A DNA stretch of 32,123 nucleotides. It comes from Actinomycetota bacterium. GTDB lineage: Bacteria > Planctomycetota > Phycisphaerae > JAACET01. The notes beneath the pieces were generated by a model. It searched no databases and was not told where the DNA came from. It saw only the letters and a list, made by a program, of their open reading frames with translations. The DNA lies in NCBI GenBank assembly GCA_011682385.1, contig JAACET010000012.1:1-32123 (forward strand). The letters run 5' to 3'. This document shows positions 10,085 to 18,546 of the stretch, in pieces. The position numbers and the translations under genes are program-made. Every line of letters starts with the position of its first letter. The first letter of the stretch is position 1.

Positions 10085-10999
10085 GTGCTTATAATGCGGG
10101 CAATCTTCATATCTTACGCGGTTTTTGCTGCGCTTGTGCTAGCTCCAGCTGATCTTCAGGCAGGTGGCGATATCGAAGCGATCACTCGGCCCAGTAAGGA
10201 TCCGACGCTTTCGTTCGTGCGGGCTGGGCGAATAGCTGAGGTACTGGTCAAAAAAGGAGACGTCGTTCAGGCTGGACAGGTACTCGTCCGCCAGGACGAC
10301 GAAGCCGAACAGGTACAACTGGAGCAACTCCAAGCCCAGGCTGAGGATACCACCAGAATAGCTGCGGCACAGGCAGACCTGGATCAGAAAAAAGTGGACC
10401 TGAAAAAATACGAAGAGGCGAAAACCAAAGGTGTGGCTACGGACCTGGAAGTCGAACACGCCAAGCTGGATGTAACTATCGCCCAGTTGTCCCTCAGATT
10501 AGCCCAGTTTCAGCACGAGCAGGACAAGAGAAAACATACTGAAGCGAAAATCCAGGTTGAGCGGATGAAATTGGCCAGCCCGATTGCCGGCAAGATTGAA
10601 GAAATGTTCGTGCAACCCGGCGAATCTGTTGAGGCTCTGGAGGATGTGGTCCAGATAGTCAAGATTGATCCGCTTTGGATCGATGTGCCTGTGCCGTTGG
10701 GCAAAGCTCAAGGCCTCAAAAAAGGACAAGTAGCAGCAATCGAGTTCATTGGCTCATCTAGCCCGTCCCCTAAGGGCAGGGTCGTTCATATAGCGACTGT
10801 GGCTGACGCGGCCAGCAATACCTTGACCGTACGAGTTGAGGCTGCAAATGCAAAAGGCCGACCGGCCGGCGAACACGTCAGGGTCCGCTTTGCGGATTCG
10901 GCGGAAACAGCCAGTTCACAGACAACCAACACAGAGCCTGCCAATATTTCTCATCTCCGCGAAGAACAAGGAGTAATTAATGGCCAAACAGCAAAATGA
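10085..10999 (+). CDS. HlyD/RND-type periplasmic adaptor protein
   Basis: This is a membrane-fusion (periplasmic adaptor) protein of about 304 residues. The GTG start is favoured because AAAGGGG ends 7 nt before it; an in-frame ATG at 10094 is the alternative. The N-terminus is a signal peptide (M-R-A-I-F-I-S-Y-A-V-F-A-A-L-V-L) with likely cleavage after L-Q-A. The mature protein has a split biotinyl-lipoyl-like domain (GRIAEVLVKKGDVVQAGQVL, then SPIAGKIEEMFVQPGESVE), a coiled-coil hairpin rich in K/E/Q between the halves, and a beta-barrel-like end (IDPLWIDVPVPL onward). Family members bridge inner-membrane pumps and outer-membrane channels in the periplasm. It is the first gene of a five-gene run and its 3' end overlaps the next gene by 20 nt, indicating co-translation. 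No pump or TolC-like gene is adjacent, so its partner is unknown; the neighbouring HlyD fusions are candidates. Confidence 0.85.
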   Translation: MLIMRAIFISYAVFAALVLAPADLQAGGDIEAITRPSKDPTLSFVRAGRIAEVLVKKGDVVQAGQVLVRQDDEAEQVQLEQLQAQAEDTTRIAAAQADLDQKKVDLKKYEEAKTKGVATDLEVEHAKLDVTIAQLSLRLAQFQHEQDKRKHTEAKIQVERMKLASPIAGKIEEMFVQPGESVEALEDVVQIVKIDPLWIDVPVPLGKAQGLKKGQVAAIEFIGSSSPSPKGRVVHIATVADAASNTLTVRVEAANAKGRPAGEHVRVRFADSAETASSQTTNTEPANISHLREEQGVINGQTAK

Positions 11000-11366
11000 A
11001 CCGAGCGAAAAACCCATCGAAGAACAGGCACGCGAACAGACCGGCCAAAAACAGATCCGCCTGCGCATCGACGAGCGAAACATGCGGACCAGTTATGCCA
11101 ATGCCTTCCGCACGAACGGAACGGCTGAGGAAGTTATGCTGGACTTCGGTCTGAATCTTGTTGCCCCCGCCGCACAGCAGCCAGCAGGGGGCCAGGGACA
11201 GCAGCAGCAACCGGAGATAATCTTCAATGTCAGCGACCGGGTAATTCTGAATTATTACTCGGCTAAGCGTCTGGCTATCACGTTGAGCCAACTGATCCGA
11301 CGGCACGAGGACCAATTTGGCGAATTGGAGATGGATGTGGCCAAACGCCGTAAGAATGGTCTCTAG
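10980..11366 (+). CDS. DUF3467 family protein
   Basis: A 128-residue soluble protein with no signal peptide or membrane segment. The start is clear: AAGGAG lies 6 nt before the ATG, inside the end of the adaptor gene. The charged N-terminus is followed by the DUF3467 pattern: an I-R-L-R-I-D strand, S-Y-A-N-A-F, E-V-M-L-D-F-G, then after a Q/G/A-rich linker the segment S-D-R-V-I-L-N-Y-Y-S-A-K-R-L and R-R-H-E-D-Q-F-G-E-L. The family is small, usually about 90-110 residues, and has no established biochemical role. The Q/P/G-rich insert near residues 61-79 makes this one slightly long. Its place between two adaptor genes and its overlap with the first suggest a cytoplasmic accessory, perhaps a chaperone or regulator of the export machinery; that is inference only. 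Confidence 0.75.
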   Translation: MAKQQNEPSEKPIEEQAREQTGQKQIRLRIDERNMRTSYANAFRTNGTAEEVMLDFGLNLVAPAAQQPAGGQGQQQQPEIIFNVSDRVILNYYSAKRLAITLSQLIRRHEDQFGELEMDVAKRRKNGL

Positions 11367-11395
11367 GGTTTATTGACCTATCGAGGTAGCCATCG

Positions 11396-13288
11396 ATGAC
11401 AGTGGACGGCACAGGAGCTTCTCAAGAAGCGCCAAGACCAAGCCCGGCTGAGATGGTAGATCGACTCAGTCGCTTCGACGGTCGTCCGGAAGAGTTTCTG
11501 GTAAATCTGCTGGAAACGCAGTGCCGACTAGCCGACGCCACCGGGGGGGCCATTCTACGGCCGGGGGCCAACAAGGCAGCGGAGGTCCTGGCTTTATATC
11601 CGCCGCCTAGCCAGGGGGCCACGCCGCCGGTCTGGCTGGCTCAGGCTGTAGAGTCGGCCGGCAAAGCTATGCCCACCAATGCTACGGTGGTCAAACCACT
11701 GCACAGCCCCGATGAACTGTATGGACAACCGGCCCAACAATATCTGCTAATGATACCTCTTCGCGGCGGACCCAGCGGCCAGGATACCAGAGGCTTGGCT
11801 GCCTTCTTCGTAAAGGCCTCTAATCCCGCGTCTTTGGCGGTCAGCCGGGAACGTCTCGAATTGACTATTAGTCTGCTCAGCCTTTACGAGATGCGACTTA
11901 CACTACAGCAGCGTCAGGTGAGCCTGCAACGCCTGCGGACGGCTATGGAAACCCTGTCAGTGATCAATGATCAGGACCGCTTCGCGGCCGCGGCTATGGC
12001 CTTCTGTAATGAAATCGCTTCCCGCTGGCAGTGCGAACGAGTCAGCCTTGGATTCCTCAAGGGTCGATACGTCCATTTACGGGCTATGAGCCATACTGAG
12101 AAATTCAGCCGAAAGATGAAGCTCATTCAGGACATTGAATCGGCTATGGAAGAGTGCCTGGATCAAGACGTCGAAATAGTACATCCGGCTGAAAACGGGT
12201 CCAGCTATGTTAGTCGCTCTGCCGGCGAATTATCCAAGAGACATGGTCCCACAGCTATCGTTAGTTTGCCGTTGCGGAAAGGCGGCGGGGTGATCGGCGT
12301 TGTTACGGCTGAACGGTCGGTTGATGAGCCATTCAGTCTGGATCAGATCGAATCCCTGCGCCTGGTCTGCGAGTTGTGCACGGTTCGGCTGGTAAATCTG
12401 CATGAACATGATAAATGGTTCGGAGCCAAAGCGGCGGACAGCCTGCGCGAAGGGATAGCTGCACTGGTAGGTCCCAAACATGCCTGGGCAAAACTGGCGG
12501 CAGTTCTGATTTTTCTGGCCATACTTTTCATGGTCGTTGCCAAAGGCACTTATAAGGCGGAGGCGCCCTTTGTGCTGGAAGCAATTCAACGGCAAGTGAT
12601 ACCGGCACCTTTCGAGGGATATCTGGCCAGCGTGGCAGTTGAGCCTGGCGATGCCGTAGAGGCAGACAAGACGATATTGGCTACACTGGAGACGGTTGAG
12701 CTGGAAGTAAAACTGGCTGAGGTCCGAGCTGAACAGAATCGTTACCTGACTGAGGCAGCTGCGGCTATGCGAGACGATCGGCGAGCTGAGGCACAGATCG
12801 CACAGGCTCGGGCGAAGCAAGCCAGGGCTCAGATGGAGCTTCTGAAATATCGAATAAATCAGGCCCGGATAACTTCACCCGTCAGCGGACAGGTACTTAG
12901 CGGGGATTTGAAAAAGCAGATTGGTGCGCCGGTCAAAACCGGCGACGTTCTCTTTGAGGTCGGGACTTTGGGTAAGGAGTCCCTGCGAGCTGAGCTATCT
13001 GTGCCGGAAGATGAGATTGCAGAAGTCAAGGTTGGCCAAGAGGGCGAGCTGGCTACGGCTTCTGATCCGGGTATAAAGGTCAAATTCGTGGTGGTGCGGA
13101 TCAATCCGGTGGCTGAAGTGGTGGATCAGAAAAACGTTTTCAAGGTCCGCGTGAGGCTGCTTGAAACTAACGAGCGCATGAAACCGGGGATGGAAGGGGT
13201 GGCTAAAATATCCATCGATAAACGTAGCTATGCCTGGCTCTGGACACACAAAATAACTAATTGGATAAAGATGAAATTGTGGCTGTGA
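11396..13288 (+). CDS. GAF-domain/transmembrane/HlyD fusion protein
   Basis: A 630-residue fusion. Residues about 15-335 are cytoplasmic and GAF-like, probably two modules. The first runs through about residue 170, and the second contains the segments ASRWQCERVSLGFLKGRYV and IVSLPLRKGGGVIGVVTAER. A single membrane segment follows (about 367-382). The remainder is a HlyD-type adaptor: lipoyl half near PAPFEGYLASVAVEPGDAVE, a coiled coil of A/E/R/Q, second half near ITSPVSGQVLSGDLKKQIG, a barrel domain, and a final W-rich amphipathic tail. Topology would place the GAF part inside and the adaptor part in the periplasm. GAF domains normally bind small ligands or mediate dimerisation, so this could gate secretion by a cytoplasmic signal (inference). 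GAGG lies 9 nt before the ATG. It is 29 nt after the DUF3467 gene and 15 nt before the M50 gene. The GAF-HlyD combination is uncommon among classical transport adaptors. Confidence 0.8.
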   Translation: MTVDGTGASQEAPRPSPAEMVDRLSRFDGRPEEFLVNLLETQCRLADATGGAILRPGANKAAEVLALYPPPSQGATPPVWLAQAVESAGKAMPTNATVVKPLHSPDELYGQPAQQYLLMIPLRGGPSGQDTRGLAAFFVKASNPASLAVSRERLELTISLLSLYEMRLTLQQRQVSLQRLRTAMETLSVINDQDRFAAAAMAFCNEIASRWQCERVSLGFLKGRYVHLRAMSHTEKFSRKMKLIQDIESAMEECLDQDVEIVHPAENGSSYVSRSAGELSKRHGPTAIVSLPLRKGGGVIGVVTAERSVDEPFSLDQIESLRLVCELCTVRLVNLHEHDKWFGAKAADSLREGIAALVGPKHAWAKLAAVLIFLAILFMVVAKGTYKAEAPFVLEAIQRQVIPAPFEGYLASVAVEPGDAVEADKTILATLETVELEVKLAEVRAEQNRYLTEAAAAMRDDRRAEAQIAQARAKQARAQMELLKYRINQARITSPVSGQVLSGDLKKQIGAPVKTGDVLFEVGTLGKESLRAELSVPEDEIAEVKVGQEGELATASDPGIKVKFVVVRINPVAEVVDQKNVFKVRVRLLETNERMKPGMEGVAKISIDKRSYAWLWTHKITNWIKMKLWL

Positions 13289-13303
13289 ACGCGAGGGTTC
13301 CGC

Positions 13304-15499
13304 ATGCCTGTGGATCGGCCTACATTCAGCGAGAGTTGGTACCGGGTCGCGGATCTGCGGCCGCGATTGCGTAGCACGGTTCAAATCCATCGCCAGTACT
13401 TCCGGGGGCAGATGTGGCACGTTGTCCAGGACCCGACCAATAATCAGTTCTTCAGATTGAACGACTCGGCCTACCACTTTGTAGCTCTGCTCGACGGCCA
13501 ACGGTGTGTATCCGAGGTTTGGTACATTTGCAATGAGGAACTGGCTGACAGTGCTCCTACTCAAGGGGAGGTAATCCAGCTTCTGGGCCAACTGTATGCA
13601 GCCAATCTTCTGCAGGCAGAGCTGCCTCCGGACGCTGAAGGATTATTCAATCGCTATCGTAAACGCATCAAACGCGAGGTGCAAGGGCATCTGACGAACC
13701 TGCTGTTTGTGCGTATCCCATTATTCGATCCGGACCACTTTCTGGATCGCTGGGTGGGCGTGTTCGGCAATATCTTCAGTTGGTACGGTCTGGCGGTCTG
13801 GCTGGTGTTGGTAGGCACGGGGCTGTATTTTGTGGCTGGGCGAGTTGGGGATATGGCCAGTCGTGCAGGAGGGATTCTGGATCCGGCTAATTTGCCTTAC
13901 CTGTACTTGAGTTTCATATTTGTGAAGATTTGCCATGAGTTCGGACACTCTTTCGCTTGCAAAAAATTCGGACGATCCGACGGCAGCGGCGGCGAGGTCC
14001 ACGTGATGGGGATTATGCTTCTGGTCTTTATGCCCATGCCATATATGGATGCCACCAGCGCCTGGGCCTTCCGCAAGGGCCGGACCCGGGCGGCGGTAGC
14101 GGCATCAGGGATGTATGTGGAACTGGCTATCGCGGCCGTGGCAGCTATGATTTGGGCTAAGACGGCCAGCCCCATCGCCTACAACGTGATGTTCATTGCC
14201 AGCGTCTCGACACTTCTATTCAACGCTAATCCGCTGCTGCGATATGACGGATACTACATACTTTCCGATTGGCTGGAAATAGCTAATCTAGCCCCGAGGT
14301 CCCGGCAATATATTTATTATCTGGTCAAGCGCTACGTCTGGGGCGTGGGTCGAGCTCAGAACCCGGCACATACGCCTGGAGAAAAATTCTGGCTGCCGGT
14401 TTACGGTATTTCCTCTACGCTTTTCCGCGTTTTCATCGTCACGAAGATATTACTGTTTGTCGCGGGCAAGCTTTTTATTGTGGGGGTCATTTTGGCTCTG
14501 GCGGCTGTGGTGGCCTGGGTATTTGTACCACTGGGCAAATTCCTGCATTATCTGGGTACCAGCGGGGAGTTGGCCCGGGTACGGCTGCGGGCGGTGGTCT
14601 CCACGGCGGCAATGGTAGCTGGAATTGCAATAATCATCGGATTGATCCCCGCGGCGGATCGCGGCAGGATCGAAGGAGTGGTCGAGCCGAGCCGACTGGC
14701 TATCGTGCACATGGCGGCTGACGGATTTGTTACAGACTTTATGAGCTCTGAACAAAAGGTTTCTCCGGATGGGCCGCCACTACTGAAAGCACAAAATCCT
14801 GACCTGGAAACTCAGTTGGAGCAATTAGAGGCGCGGAGGGAGCAACTAAGGGTTCAAAAACGTCTGGCCCAGACGCGGGAGGTGGCTGGGACGCAAATTC
14901 TGAGTAAGCAGATCGCGGCACTGGAAGAACAGATTCAACGGGTAGAAGATCAACTACGGTCATTGGAACTTCATTCGCCGTTAGAAAGTGAAGGAATATG
15001 GATAGCTCCCAACATCGAGCGGTTCAAAGGTGCGTTCATACGTCGGGGAGATAGAGTGGGGTTGGTGGCAAGCCTGGATGATCTATTCATCCGAGCTACC
15101 GCTGGGCAGGAGGTGGCGGCAAGACTAATAGCTGAGGCTAAGGGAAAATACGGGACGGTGGAAATTCGCGTTAAGGGCAGGCCTGATATGGAGCTACGGG
15201 GCAATATTGAAAAAATTCTGCCGGCTGGTCAGGAAAGATTGCCCTCGGCGGCTTTGGGCTATGCGATGGGCGGCTCGATGGCTACTGAACCGGGAGACGA
15301 AAAAGGTATAAAAACGGCTGCGCGGTTTTTCGAGATACACATTGAACCTATTGTCAGTGAAGGTGCGGAAAATAGAGAAAACGTGCGTCTGTTCAGCGGA
15401 CAACGGGTAATTGTTCGATTCGAAACGCCGCCCAAACCGCTGATGGTTCAGTGGTACAGATCCCTGTTACAGATGCTGCAACGAAGGTTCCATATCTAA
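13304..15499 (+). CDS. PqqD-like/M50 site-2 protease/HlyD fusion membrane protein
   Basis: A 731-residue polytopic protein. The N-terminal ~100 residues resemble a PqqD-type peptide-binding winged helix (WHVVQDPTNNQFFRLNDSAY). The membrane core carries the M50/site-2-protease zinc site HEFGH (His211, Glu212, His215) and the second motif NPLLRYDGYY with the third ligand Asp315. Several membrane segments run from about 150 to 447. The last ~280 residues are periplasmic and adaptor-like, with a lipoyl-type half (VEPSRLAIVHMAADGFV), a coiled coil (about 500-560), a second half near SEGIWIAPNIERFKGAFIRR and a barrel end. This matches the architecture often annotated as putative peptide zinc metalloprotease (YydH-like). 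Such proteins are linked to processing of exported peptides. Both metal motifs are intact, so it is probably active. It is followed after 2 nt by the SecA-like gene. The substrate may be a leader or fragment of the giant secreted protein, which is inference. Confidence 0.85.
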   Translation: MPVDRPTFSESWYRVADLRPRLRSTVQIHRQYFRGQMWHVVQDPTNNQFFRLNDSAYHFVALLDGQRCVSEVWYICNEELADSAPTQGEVIQLLGQLYAANLLQAELPPDAEGLFNRYRKRIKREVQGHLTNLLFVRIPLFDPDHFLDRWVGVFGNIFSWYGLAVWLVLVGTGLYFVAGRVGDMASRAGGILDPANLPYLYLSFIFVKICHEFGHSFACKKFGRSDGSGGEVHVMGIMLLVFMPMPYMDATSAWAFRKGRTRAAVAASGMYVELAIAAVAAMIWAKTASPIAYNVMFIASVSTLLFNANPLLRYDGYYILSDWLEIANLAPRSRQYIYYLVKRYVWGVGRAQNPAHTPGEKFWLPVYGISSTLFRVFIVTKILLFVAGKLFIVGVILALAAVVAWVFVPLGKFLHYLGTSGELARVRLRAVVSTAAMVAGIAIIIGLIPAADRGRIEGVVEPSRLAIVHMAADGFVTDFMSSEQKVSPDGPPLLKAQNPDLETQLEQLEARREQLRVQKRLAQTREVAGTQILSKQIAALEEQIQRVEDQLRSLELHSPLESEGIWIAPNIERFKGAFIRRGDRVGLVASLDDLFIRATAGQEVAARLIAEAKGKYGTVEIRVKGRPDMELRGNIEKILPAGQERLPSAALGYAMGGSMATEPGDEKGIKTAARFFEIHIEPIVSEGAENRENVRLFSGQRVIVRFETPPKPLMVQWYRSLLQMLQRRFHI

Positions 15500-15501
15500 T
15501 C

Positions 15502-17490
15502 GTGATCTCCATTCCAAGTACAACATGGCGGATGCTGGCCCAGCGAAGAGCCGGCGAGAACCTGGCCAAAGGGCTGGATGCTGTTTGCGACAAGGCTGTG
15601 GGGCTGGCCGGTAGGATGGTACCACGCCAGCGGCAGTTTCTCGAGCGAGCCAAGCGCATAGTCGCCTTGGAAGAACGCTTTACCCGGATGGCTGACGCGA
15701 ACCTGCGTGAACAGGCTGCCCAACTGCGTGACGTCTTTCGATGTGGGCGTGAAACTCCGGCACAACTTGAATTAGCTTTCGCTTTGGTTCGGGAAGTGGC
15801 GGCTCGGCAGTTGGGCGAAAGACCATACTTGGTGCAGATCACCGGAGCCTTGGCGCTTGAGGCCGGCTGTGTCGCAGAGATGGCTACCGGTGAAGGCAAG
15901 ACCTTGGCGGCGACGATGCCGGCGACTATTGCGGGCTGGCGGGGTCGTGGCTGCCATGTCATTACGGTAAATGATTATCTGGCTCAACGCGATGCCGCGT
16001 GGATGGGTAAGATATACCGCTTCTGCGGGTTGAAGGTGGCCCATATCGAACCGGGCATGTCCTCGGCAGACCGTCGGACGGCATACTGGGCGGATATCAC
16101 CTACTGCACAAACAAAGAAGTTACCGCAGACTTTCTGCGAGATCGCCTGGCTCTGGGCAAATGTCGGGATCTGTCATCGGCTTTGCTGGCCAAGATGGCC
16201 GGCGGAAACATTGGCCAAATTGATCGGCTGGTACAACGAGGTCTGCATTACGCCATCGTAGATGAGGCCGACTCGGTCCTTATTGACGAGGCGGTCACGC
16301 CGTTAATTATCTCCGGTGATGCGCCCAATCCGGAGCAAATTGAGACTTTCACTCAGGCGGCTAAGTTGGCTGCGGAATTAGATTCCGAACGGGATTATCG
16401 CTTCGACTATCGCTATCGTGAAGTAGAACTGACGGCAGTGGGTAAGCAGCATTTGGATGAGTTAGTTGAGCCGCTGGGCGGGCTATGGAAGGGTATTCGC
16501 CGTCGTGAGGAAATGGTTATTCAGGCACTGACGGCTAAAGAACTTTATCAACAGGATAAACATTACGTGATAGATGAAGGTAAGGTGGTTATAGTCGATG
16601 AGTTCACGGGACGACTTATGCCCGATAGAACGTGGCGAGACGGGCTGCACCAGGCTATCGAGGCCAAGGAAACTCTTGAGGTCAATCTGCCCAAGGATAC
16701 GTACGCACGAGTGAGTTTTCAGCGATTCTTTCGACTGTACCGGCGGCTAAGCGGGATGACCGGAACGGCCAGTGAAGCCTGGCAAGAGTTCTGGCAGATA
16801 TACCATATGCCGGTGGTGGTTATACCGACGAATCGGCCTTGCATACGTGAGTATCGGATGGACGCGGTGTATGCCACAGAAAAGTCTAAGTGGGCAGCAA
16901 TTGTAGAAGAAATCAAGCAAGGGCATGAGACTACCCGTCCAATCCTGGTGGGAACTCGCAGCGTCAGGGCCAGTGAACACCTGAGCCAATTACTGCGGGA
17001 AGAGAAACTGGAACATGAGGTGCTCAATGCGGTTCGGCACGCTGAAGAAGCACAAATAGTGGCTGGGGCAGGGGGTGCGGGGAAAATTACTGTGGCTACG
17101 AACATGGCGGGCCGAGGCACGGATATCAAACTCGGTCGGGGCGTGGCTGAACTGGGCGGCCTGCACGTTATAGCGAGCGAAAGACATGAGGCGGGTCGAG
17201 TTGATCGGCAACTGTTCGGGCGATCCGCACGCCAAGGAGACCCGGGAAGCGCCCAAGCGATAGTCAGCCTGGAAGATGAGTTGGTGCAGCGTTATGCCAA
17301 GCATCTGAGCGGCTCACTTTGCCGGCGCTACGGGGGAAGTAACAGTAACGTGTCCTCAAGGCTAAGCCGGCGAGTATTCCACCTGGCTCAACGGCGGGCA
17401 CAACGCATGGCCCTGCGGCAACGCAAGGGGGTGCTTCGCAGCGACGATTGGCTGGAAGAATACCTCGGTTTCGCCGGCAGTGAGCTGTAA
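15502..17490 (+). CDS. SecA-like preprotein translocase ATPase lacking the C-terminal third
   Basis: A SecA paralogue of 662 residues from the GTG at 15502, which lies just after the M50 stop; no strong RBS is visible and the M at 15532 is an alternative. The motor is complete: Walker A ATGEGKT (Lys133), VDEADSVLIDEA (Asp254-Asp257), the preprotein cross-linking region with KHYVIDEGKVVIVDEFTGR, GMTGTASEAW, and GRGTDIKLGRG (537 onward) with the arginine-finger block RVDRQLFGRSARQGDPGS. Canonical SecA is about 840-900 residues. This one stops after the first helical-scaffold helix (HLAQRRAQRM...LRSDDW) and lacks the wing domain, the rest of the scaffold and the C-terminal zinc-binding tail. It resembles accessory SecA2-type motors in being trimmed. 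It probably drives export of special substrates through SecYEG or a modified channel, alongside the four upstream genes. A housekeeping SecA should be elsewhere in the genome. Confidence 0.9.
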   Translation: MISIPSTTWRMLAQRRAGENLAKGLDAVCDKAVGLAGRMVPRQRQFLERAKRIVALEERFTRMADANLREQAAQLRDVFRCGRETPAQLELAFALVREVAARQLGERPYLVQITGALALEAGCVAEMATGEGKTLAATMPATIAGWRGRGCHVITVNDYLAQRDAAWMGKIYRFCGLKVAHIEPGMSSADRRTAYWADITYCTNKEVTADFLRDRLALGKCRDLSSALLAKMAGGNIGQIDRLVQRGLHYAIVDEADSVLIDEAVTPLIISGDAPNPEQIETFTQAAKLAAELDSERDYRFDYRYREVELTAVGKQHLDELVEPLGGLWKGIRRREEMVIQALTAKELYQQDKHYVIDEGKVVIVDEFTGRLMPDRTWRDGLHQAIEAKETLEVNLPKDTYARVSFQRFFRLYRRLSGMTGTASEAWQEFWQIYHMPVVVIPTNRPCIREYRMDAVYATEKSKWAAIVEEIKQGHETTRPILVGTRSVRASEHLSQLLREEKLEHEVLNAVRHAEEAQIVAGAGGAGKITVATNMAGRGTDIKLGRGVAELGGLHVIASERHEAGRVDRQLFGRSARQGDPGSAQAIVSLEDELVQRYAKHLSGSLCRRYGGSNSNVSSRLSRRVFHLAQRRAQRMALRQRKGVLRSDDWLEEYLGFAGSEL

Positions 17491-17537
17491 GCTGCCTGCG
17501 ACAAACATCATCACAAACAGCTAGAGCAGGAGACCAG

Positions 17538-17732
17538 TTGATAGTAGAGAGCAGGGAAAACGAAGCCTACAGTGTGGATTTCATGTCGGATAATGTGTAC
17601 CATGGGTACCGGACTCGGGTTTCAATCTTAGCGGGCAATCGCACCCGTGAGAGTTTGGCTCTTTATATGGGCCAAAGATGGGGAGTAGATCAGGTAATGG
17701 TAGGACGTTCCAATCAACAGGACCATCGTTAG
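17538..17732 (+). pseudogene. IS3-family transposase (OrfB) remnant
   Basis: A 64-codon open stretch whose translation carries the start of an IS3-type integrase core: S-V-D-F-M-S-D-N, then G-Y-R-T-R, N-R-T-R-E-S-L-A-L and V-D-Q-V-M. The family pattern is W-S-x-D-F-M-S-D...G-R-R-x-R...T-R-E-C-L-A. The Asp of V-D-F matches the first catalytic Asp; the two other DDE residues are absent because the homology stops near 17720. An AGGAG five bases before a TTG at 17538 could start translation, but a fragment this short cannot be an active transposase. It lies between the SecA-like gene and cysD. Confidence 0.6.
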
Positions 17733-17733
17733 T

Positions 17734-18546
17734 ATGGATTCGAATCTTAGTCATTTAGACAAGCTCGAAAACCAGAGCATTTTCATTATTAGAGAGGCCT
17801 ACAGCCAATTCAGAGATGTGGCCATGCTCTGGTCGATCGGGAAGGATTCAACTGCCCTTCTGTGGCTGGTCCGCAAAGCCTTTTTCGGCAAGATGCCGTT
17901 TCCGGTGGTGCATATCGACACAACCTACAAGTTTAAGGAAATCTACGACTTCAGGGACAAATATACCAAAGAATGGGACTTGAGTCTTATCGTGGCCAAA
18001 AACGAAGAGGCTCTAGGTGAGAATATGGGTCCGACCAAGGGAAAGTTCCAATGCTGCAACGAACTAAAGACCGTTGCCCTGAAACAGGCCATTGCCAAGC
18101 ACGGTTTCAAAGCTTTGTATCTGGGGATCAGACGTGATGAGCACGGCATCCGCGCCAAGGAGAGAGTCTTTAGCCCCAGAGATGAGGACTTCGAATGGGA
18201 CTATAAGAATCAGCCTCCCGAACTCTGGGATCAGTACAAAACCAAGGCAGCCGAGGAAGAGCACATCCGGGTGCATCCGTTGCTCGGCTGGCGAGAGATA
18301 GATGTCTGGGAATATGTCCAAAGAGAAAAGATACCGGCTGTCAATCTATACTTTGCCAGAAACTCCAAACGCTACCGCAGTATCGGATGCGCAACCTGCT
18401 GCTCGCCCGTAGATTCCGAGGCAGACACCATAGACAAGATAGTCGAGGAGTTGAAGACCTCCAGAATTTCCGAGCGGAGCGGACGCGCCCAGGACAAGGA
18501 AGACGACTACATGATGCAGAAATTAAGATCTTTGGGATATATGTAG
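17734..18546 (+). CDS. cysD: Sulfate adenylyltransferase subunit 2 (ATP sulfurylase small subunit)
   Basis: A 270-residue CysD. With CysN it makes adenosine 5'-phosphosulfate (APS) and pyrophosphate from ATP and sulfate in the cytoplasm. The PP-loop SIGKDS is at residues 34-39. Family blocks follow: FPVVHIDTTYKFKEIYDFRD, LYLGIRRDEHGIRAKERVFS, HPLLGWREIDVWEYVQREKI and the R-Y-R-S-I-G-C segment. Length is slightly below E. coli CysD (302). The ATG at 17734 has only a weak CAGGA 11 nt upstream. Its stop is immediately followed by the ATG of cysN, so the two subunits are translationally coupled, as expected for a heterodimer. The IS3 remnant sits just upstream and may have displaced an original promoter. 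Confidence 0.95.
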   Translation: MDSNLSHLDKLENQSIFIIREAYSQFRDVAMLWSIGKDSTALLWLVRKAFFGKMPFPVVHIDTTYKFKEIYDFRDKYTKEWDLSLIVAKNEEALGENMGPTKGKFQCCNELKTVALKQAIAKHGFKALYLGIRRDEHGIRAKERVFSPRDEDFEWDYKNQPPELWDQYKTKAAEEEHIRVHPLLGWREIDVWEYVQREKIPAVNLYFARNSKRYRSIGCATCCSPVDSEADTIDKIVEELKTSRISERSGRAQDKEDDYMMQKLRSLGYM

